From Lepidodermella squamata (lineage: Eukaryota > Gastrotricha), in contig JBLDXI010000007.1 of NCBI GenBank assembly GCA_047495785.1, forward strand, positions 3,224,001-3,288,000: 64,000 bases of DNA, given 5' to 3'. Each line of letters starts with the position of its first letter. Position 1 is the stretch's first letter. The translations under genes and the position numbers were made by a program. Shown piece after piece: positions 31,220-43,500 of this stretch. A model generated the notes under the pieces. The model was not told the origin of the DNA, did no database searches, and saw nothing but the letters and a program-made list of their open reading frames with translations.

Positions 31220-34200
31220 ATGGGGAAATCTGACAAGAAATCGGACAAGGCTGGAGCGGCGCCGTTGAAGGAAGAGGTCGAGGAGCTAGCGAATCTCGAT
31301 GAAAATGGGGAAGAAGCTCGGCAAGAGGCGGCTAAGGAGGCAATCAAAGTCGAGGAAGAAAAGGAGCAGAGCATCCTAGCTCTTATTCGAGCCTTATCAA
31401 TGTGAGGAATTTATTAGATATTTTTTTTTATTTCTAAAAGTTGAAATTAAATTTTTCATCAATTTTTTTGTCAAGACCAATTTTTGAATCAAAATATTTG
31501 ATTGTATAATTATTTTTCCAGAATTTTCTGAAATAATTTCAGAATTTGTTTGCGCTGAGTTGATTAGTCTCCGTATCACTCGCTATCAATTTGTGAAATT
31601 GAAATGAGACTCCATAGCGTGAGTGAGGACACGTATCAGTAATTTCGATGATTAAACAAACGTGCAGCAACCTACTCGATCCGGTTCAGTTTCACTGTAT
31701 CTGTGGGTGATTTCCGCCACGTATACTCGTGCCTGAATTCAGCTGGCAACAATTATTTAATTTGTTGCGTCAACACAAAAAAAAAATTGAATTAATCGCC
31801 TCATAAAGCTTTAAATCGGGATTTTTCCCGGTATTTAACGCAATTATGCCGGCTATTTGACCAAATTTACTGGTAATATTACGAATAACTGCGATGACGA
31901 GCCCCGCCGCCGCAGCCGCAAATCGCCCGTCCGACCGCCACTCGAGCAATAATGAGCTAGATTTTGTATCTGCGGCCAAAACCGACCCGCAATCGATTCG
32001 TAAGACTAATTGTCTTTTGTCCAGAATTTTCATTGTATTAGCGGGGATTTTTCTCTCAAGTCAAACTAAGTCTAGACTTGACCAGGGAATCACTATAAAT
32101 AGCTAATAATAACTCGCTAAATTTAGGTCGCATGTTCCGATAAAAACTAGGACTCAGATGGAGCACATAACTCAGGAAAAATTCCACCGCACAACCAGGT
32201 AAAAATTCCATATAATTAAAAAAAATCGGAATTTTTATTTTTATGTTATTTTGAATTTTCGAATTTCTTTTCATTGAAAAATGGTTTTTTCGACACATTG
32301 CGAGGCTATATTCTATTGCGCATTCGCGCTTAGGAAATTGGGTCACTTGGAGACATTTCGTGTAATTTTTGATTGTAAAAATATGCAGAAGAATAATGGT
32401 GAATTTATAGTTATGCTATACAAACGCACATGCCCATCACATACTCAATCTACTTGATATTATCTCAATCATGCGATTTCAAGCATTATCGTTTCTTACG
32501 CATGCGCCGCCCGGCTTTTATGCGCATCGCCGTGCGGGCAGCGCAACAGCAGCAGCAAAAAAAAACTTGACGACGAAAATCCGCTAAGATTTTTAAATTT
32601 AACGCACGTCGCCACAGAGCAGCAGAAGCAGCAGCAGCAGTAGTAATAAGAATTCTAGAAACAAATAATCTATAATAATGAAGAGCCATCCTCTTTATTT
32701 ATTATTATTTGTGCACCCTACAGCGCATTGACGCGCGATTTATTGCCTCTAGCGCGCCTCTTGTTAGGTATTACAAGGGGCGGGCGAAACTCAATAAATC
32801 CTCCTTATCAGCTACAAATTTGACGCCTTTTGGCTTTATGCTTAACAGAAATCCTGATTTCTCTCTCATTCGTTCCAATTTTATCGCACCTCATCACTTC
32901 AGGACTGAATTTTTCAAAAAATTTCAAAATTTTAAAAATGAAAAAATTGTCTCAAAAATTTAGGTAAAATCGTGACAAATTTGTAAATTGATTCACCCAC
33001 ATTGTCACGAAGTAATCAAGAATAGGCGTAAATCATCGCATTCGTAGGACACGCTCGTTCGCTTGTTGACGGAAAGGGTGTGTTATTTTTGAGCTCCGTT
33101 CCGTTACGATATAGTTGAACTTTTGAAAGCGCACTCTCTTGGTAATAGGACCTCAGTCGGATGTTCGCACGAGGGGCCGATTTAAAATATCATGAATTAG
33201 CCCCCCTGTCGAGATCAAACCTCACGCACGAAAGTGCACGACCGTAGGCCATTCTTCCGCTCAAATATATTTTATTTATATTTTTGTAAAATCACCTAAA
33301 ATGCTAAGACTTAGCGAATTCGAACCTTTTCCCGTGTCCGAGCGAGGTAAGGCTAAATTTGTATAATATAGGAAGTAATTACTAAATTTTTGAGACTTTT
33401 GGAAAATTTTGAAAAATTTCGGAAATTACTAATAATAATTCGGAAAACGGAAATTATTGAAAAATTCAGTCGCGACGTGTTCTAATTGTCTGCAAAATTG
33501 TCCTCGAAAGAATTTATTAAGCGATGAGCCATAGCGATGGCTAAATTAACCTTCAAATTCGTACTCATCGACAACCGTCAAATCAAAATTGCTGCAAAAA
33601 TTATCACGAAATTATTATCACCATGGCCGTGTCTAACAAGAAAAAACCAGCAGCATCGGTGCCTAGGAAAATTGCCAAGGCGGGCTTTTCGTCGTCGTCT
33701 TCGCTGCGCAAAGCGACGGCCGGCAACGCGCAGCAGCAGCGAAAGCGCGTAACCGCGGCGATAACAACAATCGCGAATGCGACTAATCACAATTATATAA
33801 CCAATAACAAAAAGCCGGCTGATGACAATGCGGACGATGACCGGCGTGATATTTATTCTTGGTTAGATGACAAAGAACGGCAGAGTTTTCGCACCAGGTA
33901 AGCCCTAGCCAGCTGATACGTGTCACGTGATCGGGTTTTTTCCTGATCCCCGCGTGACCTGGAAAAAACACACTCACTATTGTCAGCTCTCATCTTTCAT
34001 CTAGGACTTGTACGCACACTAATCTTTTGTGTCCCACCGTAAATTAAACTTGAAAATTCATTCATTTTTTAAGATTTTAATAAATTCCAGTTTCTTAATT
34101 TTTTCATAATAATTTAATTCTGGAAAAATAATATTTGTCATTTTATTCTTATAATGAGTACATTATTTGTCTGATAAATTCAATCAGTCGTGGGTCTACT

Positions 34201-37200
34201 CCATAGGGGAAGTAACTGTCCGCCACAATAAGTCAAACTTTTTGACACATTTTTCTAATTGAATTATAACTTGGTTTGGTAACGTGACTCGGCCAACCCT
34301 GGAAAATTATGGCTAAAAATACCAAACTTCCAAATCACAGACGTCTACTTCGGCCGAACTCACACTGTGTAAGCCGTTGCTAACGTTTAGCTTCCCTAGC
34401 AACGCTTGATTATAATTGACGCGACATGGCTTTACCATGGCGGCAGAACAAGAAGACAAGGCGGAATAATCAGATGTATAAACCACATTATTTGTAAATT
34501 GGTGTCACTGTGAATTTCACATTTTTTTACGCACAATCTCGTGAAATCGTCATCTGCATGATTTTTTTAAATTATTTTGGGTGAATTATTTTAATTTTTT
34601 TTAATTTGCAGGCACGCACCTTATACGCCGGACGATAAGCTGCTCGATTATCTGAATAAAAACTATGAACTGCGCTGCAATGACAATCGATGGAATCAAG
34701 GCATCACTCCGGAGGATCTCAACATCCCGAACACTATTGTCCGCCTTATTCACCAGGTAACGGACTTGATGGTTTGGTAATTTGATCATAGTCAAAGCCT
34801 ATTTTTTTGTCCAGCCTGACGGTGCAGAGGCGCTAAGAGAGGCAAAGCGAGAGTCATGGTCTAAGAAAACCGATTTTCTCTTGGTAAGTATTTTTGTTCT
34901 TGGGTAGAAGACCAGGCGTAAAGATACGGATCGGAAATATACTTATCTGTTTCCTTGTCAAATTGTCTTGGTCACCCTGCAGGATTTCCAAAAATATGTT
35001 TGGCTCCCATTTGGCTAGATGAGACGGGCGAAAAATGAAATTGACTCATTTCCCATCACCTTTTATTCATAAGCAGAACTCAACACCAAATCAGCGAAAA
35101 AGCCCACACAGTATAATTAATCATCACAATAATATAATAAGACCCTTAACCAGATGAGGCTTCGAGAATTGCTTTCATCCCCAGCAAATTAGATTCCATA
35201 ATATGCATTTCTTTGCGGGAGCTTTGGTTGTTGTCGGTGCCGTCGTATTTTGCTTGGTAGGGCTGGCCGTGCTGGTTGGCGAGGTGCTTTCACTGTGTTG
35301 AGCAGCCTGCTTCACGTGAGGTTTAGCTGTTGTAGCCGGGGCTTTAGCAGCCTGCTTTTTGGTGGTACCAGCCGATACGGCAATCACCAACGTGACCTAA
35401 GCAGCAACAATTAATTTCGAAATTTCTAGAAGGTTCATCTTACGAGAAGAGCGGTGACAAGTAAGAGCCTCATCTCAGAGAAACAGAGAAAAATATATTT
35501 TCCTTATAAGTTAAATTAATGAAGAATGAGCTTATTATGCTAACAACAAGCGAGGAAAGTTGCTCCGTTGTTATGAAGCGTCTTCCAGCCATCATCTAAG
35601 CAAATAAACTAAGCGCGGCGTGCGAGTTAAAAATCGATAGTGAAGAAGAGGTGGGAGTAATACTGGGCAATTGATAAGTTCCAAATACAGGCTCTTAATG
35701 ATCTTATATCCGACTACAGTCCCTCATCGGCTTCACCGTTGATCTGTCGAGTGTCTGGAAGTTTCCATACCTGGTATTTTCAAATGGAGGCGGGGCATTT
35801 TTCATACCCTACACCCTCATGTTGGTCTTGGGAGGTCTGCCGCTCTTCTACATGGAGCTCGCCCTCGGTCAGTACAACAAAAAAGGCGCTATAACGTGCT
35901 GGGGCCAGATTTGCCCGTTGTTCAAAGGCGTTGGCTACACGTTGGTCCTAATCGCGCTCTACGTCGATTTGTACTACAACGTCATCATATCATGGTGTCT
36001 GTACTACTTCTTCGCGTCTTTTGCTTTGGTCCTGCCGTGGACCAACTGCAACAACACGTGGAACACGGAAAACTGCATGGATTCTGCCGTGAGTGCCCTC
36101 GAGTTGACAGACATTTCAAGCTTTTCGTCAGAGATGGACGGCAATCGAACATCATCGTCTTTCGAATATTTTTAGTGAGTCATGAATTTTCTTGATTTTT
36201 GCATATGATTTTTCGTCGATTTTCAGCCGAGGCGTTTTGGAGATGCACGAAGCCGATGGCATAAACGATTTGGGCTCAATAAAAAGCAAAATGGCGTTTT
36301 GCATATTGCTCATCTTTGTTCTGTGTTATTTCGCCCTCTGGAAAGGCGTTTCTACCTCTGGCAAGGTGGTTTGGTTCGCTACAATGTACCCCTACATTGC
36401 CATGGTAAGTTAACCCCTTGTAACTAAGTACGCTATTCCTTAGCAACCATATCTTAGATAATGCTTTTGATCATGTCGGCCACTCTTCCTGGTGCATGGG
36501 ACGGCGTAAAATACTTTCTGAACCCGCAATTTGACAAACTGCTCGTCCCGGAGGTCTGGCAAGAAGCTGCCTCTCAAGTATTCTTTTCGCTCGGTCCCGG
36601 TTTCGGCGTGCTTCTCGCCTTTGCTTCTTACAACAAATTCAACAACAAAATTCACATGTAAATAGCTGTTTCTCATCGATAAATTTTGATTCCATTTTAA
36701 TGTTCCATATTCAGAGATGCTCTTGTTGGCACCTTTGCCAGCTTTATAACCAGTGTCTTAGCCGGTCTCGTAATCTTCTGTGGATTAGGCTACATTTGCC
36801 ACAAAACTAACAAAAAGATCGAAGATGTTGCTGTTCGAGGAAACGGCCTGGTTTTCGCTCTATACCCCGAAGCTCTGGCGACTTTCCCCGCCCCAACTGT
36901 ATGGGCTCTGATGTACTTCATGATGCTTCTATCACTAGGTCTTACTAGCTCGGTAAGTTTGATTTGATAGCCTGATGTGGGGGTTAAAAGGTATTTTTCA
37001 GCTCGGAGGATCTGAAGCTATTATAACAGCTCTTTCAGACGAATTTCCCAACATAATCGGAAACAATCGCGAGAAATTTGTCGCTGCTCTCTTCACCTTC
37101 TACTTCCTGTTCAATCTTCTTTGCGCGACTCAGGGCGGAGCCTACGTCGTAGAACTCATGGACTTCTACGCTGTGCAGTATTCTATTCTCGTCGCTGTGT

Positions 37201-37682
37201 TCTTTGAAACACTAGCTATATCCTGGTTCTACGGCATTGAACAGTTCTCGAAAGATATTGAAGAGATGATTGGCCATAAGCCAGGTCTTTTCTGGCGAAT
37301 TTGTTGGCGATTTGTCGCTCCGATCTTCATTCTTCTGATCTTAGTCATGGGTATTGCTGGATGGCAGCCTTTGACCATGGAATACGGGGAATTGTACGAA
37401 TTCCCGACCTGGGCTAATGTTGTTGGCTGGCTCATGGCTGTTTCTTCAATTCTCTGCATCCCAGCTGTTGCGATTCACAAATTCGCCTCATGCCGCGGGA
37501 CATTCCGCGAACGCTGGAAGCAATCGATCATGCCATGGCGGGTTGAAATCTTGAGAAATTTGCCGCGAAAGGGCGAGGTTACTGTTCGAGAGTCAACTGT
37601 CACTATAATTGGGCCGAAAGAAGTGGCTGTTGAGGGGCCGAAAACATTTTTCCAGAAAGTCAAAGCCGCAATTACGATTTGA
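31220..37682 (+). CDS. SLC6 monoamine-transporter-like (copy 2) with two possible first exons
   Basis: Core exons: 34612-34756, 34815-34883, 35720-36174, 36227-36404, 36458-36657, 36715-36952, 37002-37682. Two upstream exons fit: 1a at 31220-31401 and 1b at 33623-33897; both start with ATG and end in phase 2 at a GT donor, matching exon 2. Exon 1a ends [11 protein letters not shown], like [11 protein letters not shown] at the same place in copy 1; exon 1b ends in [15 protein letters not shown]1 has [20 protein letters not shown] with the monoamine Asp, [24 protein letters not shown] in the glycosylated loop, [18 protein letters not shown] and [18 protein letters not shown]. All essential blocks are intact. 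Copy 1 has an intron (30443-30582) that this copy lacks. AATAAA near 37752 ends the gene. The intron 34884-35719 contains a nested minus-strand gene. Confidence 0.88.
31402..33622. other. Region between the two candidate first exons
   Basis: About 2.2 kb of AT-rich sequence that would be intron when exon 1a is used. It has an ATG-led frame at 31894 (Ala-rich) and a mini-frame at 33301 ([15 protein letters not shown] then GTAAGG), both with donors in the wrong phase for exon 2. No independent gene is convincing. Confidence 0.4.
35175..35473 (-). CDS. Nested secreted peptide precursor, possible amidated disulphide-ring peptide
   Basis: This gene lies wholly inside an intron of the plus-strand SLC6 gene, on the opposite strand. 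Exon 1 (35444-35473) and exon 2 (35175-35396) join over a 47-nt GT-AG intron that splits the signal peptide [20 protein letters not shown]. The 83-residue precursor continues with a spacer rich in Thr, Ala, Lys, Pro and Ser and ends [14 protein letters not shown]. Dibasic KK is a convertase site, the two Cys enclose six residues (ILWNLI), and the terminal Gly after Trp is a standard amidation donor, so the predicted product is a nonapeptide ring with amidated Trp. TTATAAGG lies upstream and AATAAA (minus strand, 35062-35067) downstream. The Thr-rich spacer would also fit a mucin-like peptide. The peptide is not one I recognise. Confidence 0.7.
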
Positions 37683-38080
37683 AACTGTGTTGTGCTATAA
37701 TTGTATTAAAATTTGTAGACTAATTCAAGTCAAATGGATGAAGAATATATGTAATAAACAATTTTGATGTTATCATGAGTAATTTTAGTCATAATGTAAT
37801 ATAAATCCAAAAAAAGAGCCTTTGTCGCAACCGTCACTTCGGAAATCAGATTTTGCGCAAAACTGTTGACACTTACACGCGTTAAAATCCAAACGTCCAA
37901 ATGGCATCGTATCAGAAACTTCGTTGTTGGGCTGTGTTCTGAATCGGAGATAGTGAGTTACACAGTCCATTGCCTTTATCGCCCCCTTTGTCTCATTATC
38001 TGGCGTATGCTTATCTCTTCCATCGGACTACCACTGAGAATAGTAGGCAAAAACCTATTTCCGCAAAGAAACATCAGAAA
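37683..38080. other. Intergenic region
   Basis: About 400 bases: 3' UTR of the transporter and promoter/5' UTR of the kinase fusion. An in-frame open stretch runs upstream of the chosen kinase start but has no protein character. Confidence 0.4.
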
Positions 38081-40180
38081 ATGTGGCAGTTGGACTTTAC
38101 ATCACCCGTACATCCTATAATAATCGATGGCCGCTACGCAATCAAAGGCCAAGTTGGCCAGGGTTCTCAAGGATGTGTCTACGAGATCGAGCCTGTAGCA
38201 AGCAGCGGCAGCTCCCTTATCAACAGTGCGAAGGCCGTCGGCAAACGCATTCAAAGCAAAAACTACGCCGCTGCAATGCAGGAAATAACAATGCTGCAAA
38301 TGCTACGGCATCAGAATGTCGTCAAACTATACGAGGCGATCACTGTTTCGCAGGACGACAGCAGCATTTGGCTAATAATGGAGTACTGCGATGGGGGTGA
38401 TCTTCATAGGCTGATCAGACAACGTAGCATCCTCAGCAAACCATTCATTGAGTCTGAAATCATCGATATTTTCGTGCAGCTAATGCGAGGAGTGCGTCAT
38501 CTCCACAAAAGCGGCATAGTCCATCGCGATATAAAGCCGAGCAATATTTTCCTGATGGGAGGCATCGTGAAGCTCGGAGATTTCGGAATTTCGAGGCAGT
38601 TTACCTCAAATGAAGCGATGAGAACATTTGTCGGCACTTGGCCATACATGGCACCGGAATGCCTCACCTTCCAAGAGTATACTGAAGCTGCGGAGATGTG
38701 GTCTTGCGGATGTGTTCTGTATGAACTTTGCTGCTTGAAACCGCCTTTTTCAGGCAATATCCCAGATATCTTGAAAAAAATTCACGAAGAGATGCCAACA
38801 CTTGAGGACGAATATGAAGGCAGATTCGACGAGGCGTTTAGAGAGTAAGATTTCCCGATACGATTTTGTTCTGTTTCAATGCGATCACTTCTAGGCTAAT
38901 GGCTTTAGATCCTTCAAACAGAATTTCAGCATTCAGCTTTCTCGAAAAGTTCTTCATCAGCGAGCAGCAGACCAACAAGACTGTTCTTCTTGTTGGAATG
39001 ACTGGTATGTCCTTGAACCAAAATAAAATTGAATTAAGCCAAATTTACAGGCGTCGGAAAGTCTACATTTGGAAATTTGATCGCTGGTTCGGATGTTTTT
39101 GCCACAAGTGATGGCATAGCTGGCTGCACCTTTCAAAACAACGTATACCATGCAAACGATATCGGCGTAACTATCGTTGACACAATGGGTGTTGCTGACC
39201 CCGATAAAGAAGAGGTTGAAACCAGGCGAAAAATTTCTTCAGCCCTGGATGCGACGAAAGATGGCGTTGACATAATCTTCTTCTGCATGGAGATGCATCG
39301 AATGACTAAGGATAGATATGAGGTCTTCAATACGCTGCTATCAACCTTCAGAGCTGCCTGTAAGCCGAATCTTTGCCTGGTCCTTACAAATTGTGGGCCA
39401 AAATACGTATTTGGCGCCGACAAAGAAGCAGTCAAACGCGAGCGCGATAAATACCTGGATCAATGCCGTAGCAACACCGGAGAGACTGGTCGGATGTTTC
39501 GAGAAATTTTCGATACCTGCAACAGATCTCCTATTTTCTCGGAGATTCCTGCTCGAGATGAAGACCCATCAATAGAAGCTGTTAACATCAGACGAAGAGC
39601 TGAGCTTCGAGCTACTCTGGTCCAAACTATCAAATCCTGGAATGTTCTGAAGTTCACTTCAGACGCAGCGCTTCGGGAAAGGGAGCAAGAGGCGCGTAGG
39701 CAAGAAGCCATTGAAAAACTGCGTCTCGAGCGAATGAAAGACGCCGAGACTCTTCATACTCTGAAGCAAGACAAACAGCAATGGGAGCAGCGTTGCAATC
39801 TCGAGCAGCGCATTCGGAAAATTCAAGAATCAGCCTACAATTCACGCCGTCCAAGGCAGCAATTTCATGAGCAGTTTTGCGTGAAACGAAAGTGCATGAA
39901 ATGGCGCAGGCTGACCGAGGCTAATCGAGCTGGCTTACTGGCTCAAACGGTCAGCCTTCGAACGCTTTGGTTCAAACATTGCGAGGAGTGCAAAACTTGT
40001 CAAGCCTGTCAAATTTGCGCCCTGGAATTCGAACTAGAAGATTTGTACTCAAAAGACAGTTTCCTTCGTGATTGTATCAAGAGTTCGAATTTTGAGGCGT
40101 TAACTAGGCTTGAAAACGCTCTTGTGTCGGCTTGTAAAGCTGAGCTTTTAGATAAGAAAAATATGTGTTCTATCATGTGA
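38081..40180 (+). CDS. NEK-like protein kinase fused to an AIG1/GIMAP-type GTPase
   Basis: Exons 38081-38844, 38895-39004 and 39051-40180 join in frame (introns of 50 and 46 nt) to give 667 residues. Residues 18-275 form a complete Ser/Thr kinase: glycine loop GQGSQGCVY, Lys in AKAVGKR, HRDIKPSNIFL, DFGIS, GTWPYMAPECL and the final LMALDPSNRIS; HRDIKPSN-IFL is NEK-like. About ten residues later comes a P-loop GTPase: VLLVGMTGVGKSTFGNLIAG (G1), GCTF (switch Thr), VDTMG (G3), LVLTNCG (G4 region), matching the AIG1 layout. A charged coiled-coil (about 485-560) and a Cys-rich end (CEECKTCQACQIC) follow. No membrane segment. All catalytic residues are present. It probably links nucleotide-dependent assembly to phosphorylation (inference). 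The start is the ATG at 38081, just before kinase homology. Confidence 0.88.
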
Positions 40181-40568
40181 GAAAATTAGAAAATTAGTAA
40201 AGTTATTATGCGGAATTTCATTTCTGTCTCTAAAATATTCGAATCCGTTACAAATTTCATCCATTTCCAGGACACCTCCATTTTTTGAACTGCAACAAAT
40301 TTTGAAGTCCCGCGACATCATGTTCACTCGCCCTCTTCATTCGACATTACAGTTATTTTTTTGACGCGTAGCTGCATAAGCCACGGCGAAGTGCGGAGTT
40401 AGCGCCTCCAGATGATGGTGCGACTTCAAAATTCATGCATAGAATATTTACTAGGTAATTAGTGTCCTAATGGATCACGGACCAGATAAATGCTTGAAAA
40501 GCATGTTTTCCTGTGTTGCTGGTTATTCAATTTTTGATGTCTCAAAACAAGTTTTGAGCTTCTCAGAT
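40181..40568. other. Intergenic region
   Basis: About 390 bases between two plus-strand genes; no signal beyond presumed 3' UTR and promoter. Confidence 0.4.
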
Positions 40569-43500
40569 ATGATGAAGCTATCGCTGGTTTTGTGCGTAGC
40601 TTTTTTCAGCAGATTCAATGGGATCGGTGAGCTTTTTGAGAAAATTGAGAGTCTATTCAATTGTTGTGTTCAAAGTTGCCCCCTACATTCCTCAGCCTGA
40701 TATATCGGTTTTCCCGCTCCCAGTTTCGAACGCGGGGCCAGTGGCTTATAGCAGTGTTACCTCTGAAGACCTATCACCTTATAACAATGTTACTGTATTG
40801 GGTGCATTTTCGGCTGTCACAAACATATACGGTTTGAGCGATGCGAGGCAAGTATCAGATTTGGTCAGCCAATATGATTATGGCCTGCTTATAATGGCTG
40901 TGAGAATTATCATCAATTTATTTAAGATAAGGCTTTTATTGCTTGCAATCACAGAACAAGTTTCCAAATAATTTCACGAACTGGCGAGCTGAAATGGACA
41001 TCACTGCGAGGTTTAACACATCCTATAACACCAGCACCCCAGCCACCTTTGGTTTAATTTTGTCAAATTCACTAGCCATGATTTCAAGTGAGATTTTATA
41101 TAATCCGCTCATCTCTTCATAATTTTGCGTTTCAGCTGATACAACTGGATGCTACGATACGGTTTCAAAGGTTAAGGGCATCGTAATCTGGCAGGAATTG
41201 ATACGTGACGGCAGAATGCACGTTTCTCAGGTGGACACAACGAATACAAATTGCCAAGTTCCATGTCAACCGGTCTTAGCTACTTGCAGCAATAGCTTGT
41301 TCAACACATCGGGCAATGTTAGATTCAAGCTTTTCATCCATGGAATCGGCGACACTATAACTGTTGCGGTGGCTTCAATCCCTGCCCAGCAGCCTGCGTC
41401 GATCTGCGTCGAGAACTTGAATGTTAACAATTTGACAGGCATGATTACGAGTGGGGGCATGCAAATTCAGTTTTCGGCGTATTGCACGCAATACCAGGGC
41501 TACTACGAAATGAGAAGTTTCTACCTCTGGTCTCTTTCACCGTCGAACGTTACCAGTAGTACAAATCAACCTACTACCAGAACCTCAACCATATCTTCAA
41601 CGCCAACGAACCCTGCCTCATCAGCATATACATCCTCAAGTCCAACAGCCACAGCCAGTACAACAACCCGGTATATTGGCTCCTTAACGCCGACCGCTGC
41701 ATTCAGCTTACTGCCTCTTCCTTACTTCTGGTCCGATCCACCTAGTTACCAGGCGCAAAATTCGTTCGATATTTCCAATCCTAATGTAAATGCCACTGCT
41801 AATCTGGTTGCTCAATATGGGGCAAAGGTCAGTGCTAGTGGGCTGGAATTGAATCCTAATGACGAAGTCGGAGCGGTGAAAATTAATAATTTCATGGACG
41901 GGAGTAACATAGCATTTCGGGTTGAAATTGATGCCAGCGCAAACTTCGCCGCATCAAGCGGACTACCCGGCTATTTCGTATTCAGCCTATCAACATCTCA
42001 CGGATCAGTTGGTAAATTGTTTTCAGACCATCCAGTTCGTATTTGTCGATTTATTCTTTCTTAGTAAGCGACCAGGCCGGAAAAAACAATTCTCTGGTCA
42101 ACTTTGATGGCTTGCACATATCTCTTGAGTTGGCTGATGGGGGCAAGGTGTATGTAGCCTACGACGGGGTGATGGAAACTACAAGCCAAGCTGTTCCTTT
42201 TTCCGATGATTACATATCACAGCCCATTTTCGGGATCTTCAACACGTCTGGAATAATAGAATTCCGTTTTGTTGTTCAAGTCGCAGATGACATAGTTTCG
42301 GTAAACTCTACCAACATTGATGTTCCATATATCATTTTTTGTATTCCATAAGGTCGCCATAATTCCTCTGACTAGTCAGCAGGCAAATATCGCTGTATCG
42401 GAATTTTATGCTTCTGGGCTTTTCGCTAATCAAATCAGAACCGAGGTAGCAACAATTCAGTTGTATGGATTTCAAGGATCGAATTGTGATCTGACTGTGA
42501 AGAATTTGTACACCTGGACCTTGAAAGGTTCGGTTGGCACAACGGTTACATCAACTACGCAGAAGCCATCTACATCATCAACATCTCCGGCAGCTAAAAC
42601 TTCGACTACTACCACCACTACAACTTCAGCTACAACAACTACTCATACTGCTTCTTCTGAAACGTCAACAGTCGAATTAGCAACTGAGCCGCAGATCAGC
42701 TATGATTTTGAGAAAAGTATTGCGACTTCGGATTTCCCAATACCGACTGTGATTGCTGGAAATATCCTGCCATTAGTGAAAAATGAAGATCTGCTGCCTT
42801 GCCCATGGATAGGTTCATCAGCCAGGTTAGTTTGCAGATCAATTCGATTCTTGGTAAAGAGTTCTTTACTTCAGATCACCGGCCCCAGAGACCAAAATCT
42901 TCATAACCTTCGAACTGAAGCGACTTTTCGAGATCAATGCTCATTCCCGGGAAATGTCTGTCGCAGCTCGACTAATCGTTCAGTGGGTGGTAAATTCATG
43001 CCCTGCTGACATCACCGCCCCAGGCGTCGATGAACCTGATCGAGTTTACGTTGTGAAGAAGCAAGATGTCTGGGTACCTGGTTTACGTCTAGCTAATGCT
43101 ACGTCAGATGACTACCTGGAGAACGGCTTCAAAGAACAACTTCAAATCGTATTCTACCCAACAACTCCTAACCGAACCCTATTCTTCCATTGGTTGAAGT
43201 TCGGAACTGTTAGATCGCAGTGCTCGTTGAAGTTACGCAAGTTCCCCTTCGATTCCCAGCGGTGTGATTTCACTTTTGAACTCGATGAATGGGACGAGTT
43301 TCTTTCGTTCGGCGGGACAAAGTTGAATTTCGATTCATCTTTTGAAAGCGAGCTGTGGAAGTTGGAATCGAAATCAGTGTCCTCAGGCATCACGTCATCT
43401 CTACTGCTCAGAAATTCCACATCGAGCTATGCAAAGTTCACGGTTACATTTTCACGTAAGCCTGGGCCTTATCTTGTCAACTCCCTTGTCCCGTCTATGA

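Noticed and set aside
31560-31645. Possible hairpin (CACTCGCTAT ... ATAGCGTGAGTG)
   Set aside because: Pairing is imperfect and short, with no flanking duplication, so it is not called as an element or RNA.
31894-32106. Ala-rich ATG-led frame as a third alternative first exon of the SLC6 gene
   Set aside because: Its best donor (ATTC|GTAAGA) is in phase 1, but exon 2 needs phase 2; composition is low complexity.
33301-33349. Mini-exon [15 protein letters not shown] followed by GTAAGG
   Set aside because: Good start context and donor, but the phase does not fit the transporter's exon 2 and no other downstream exon could be found.
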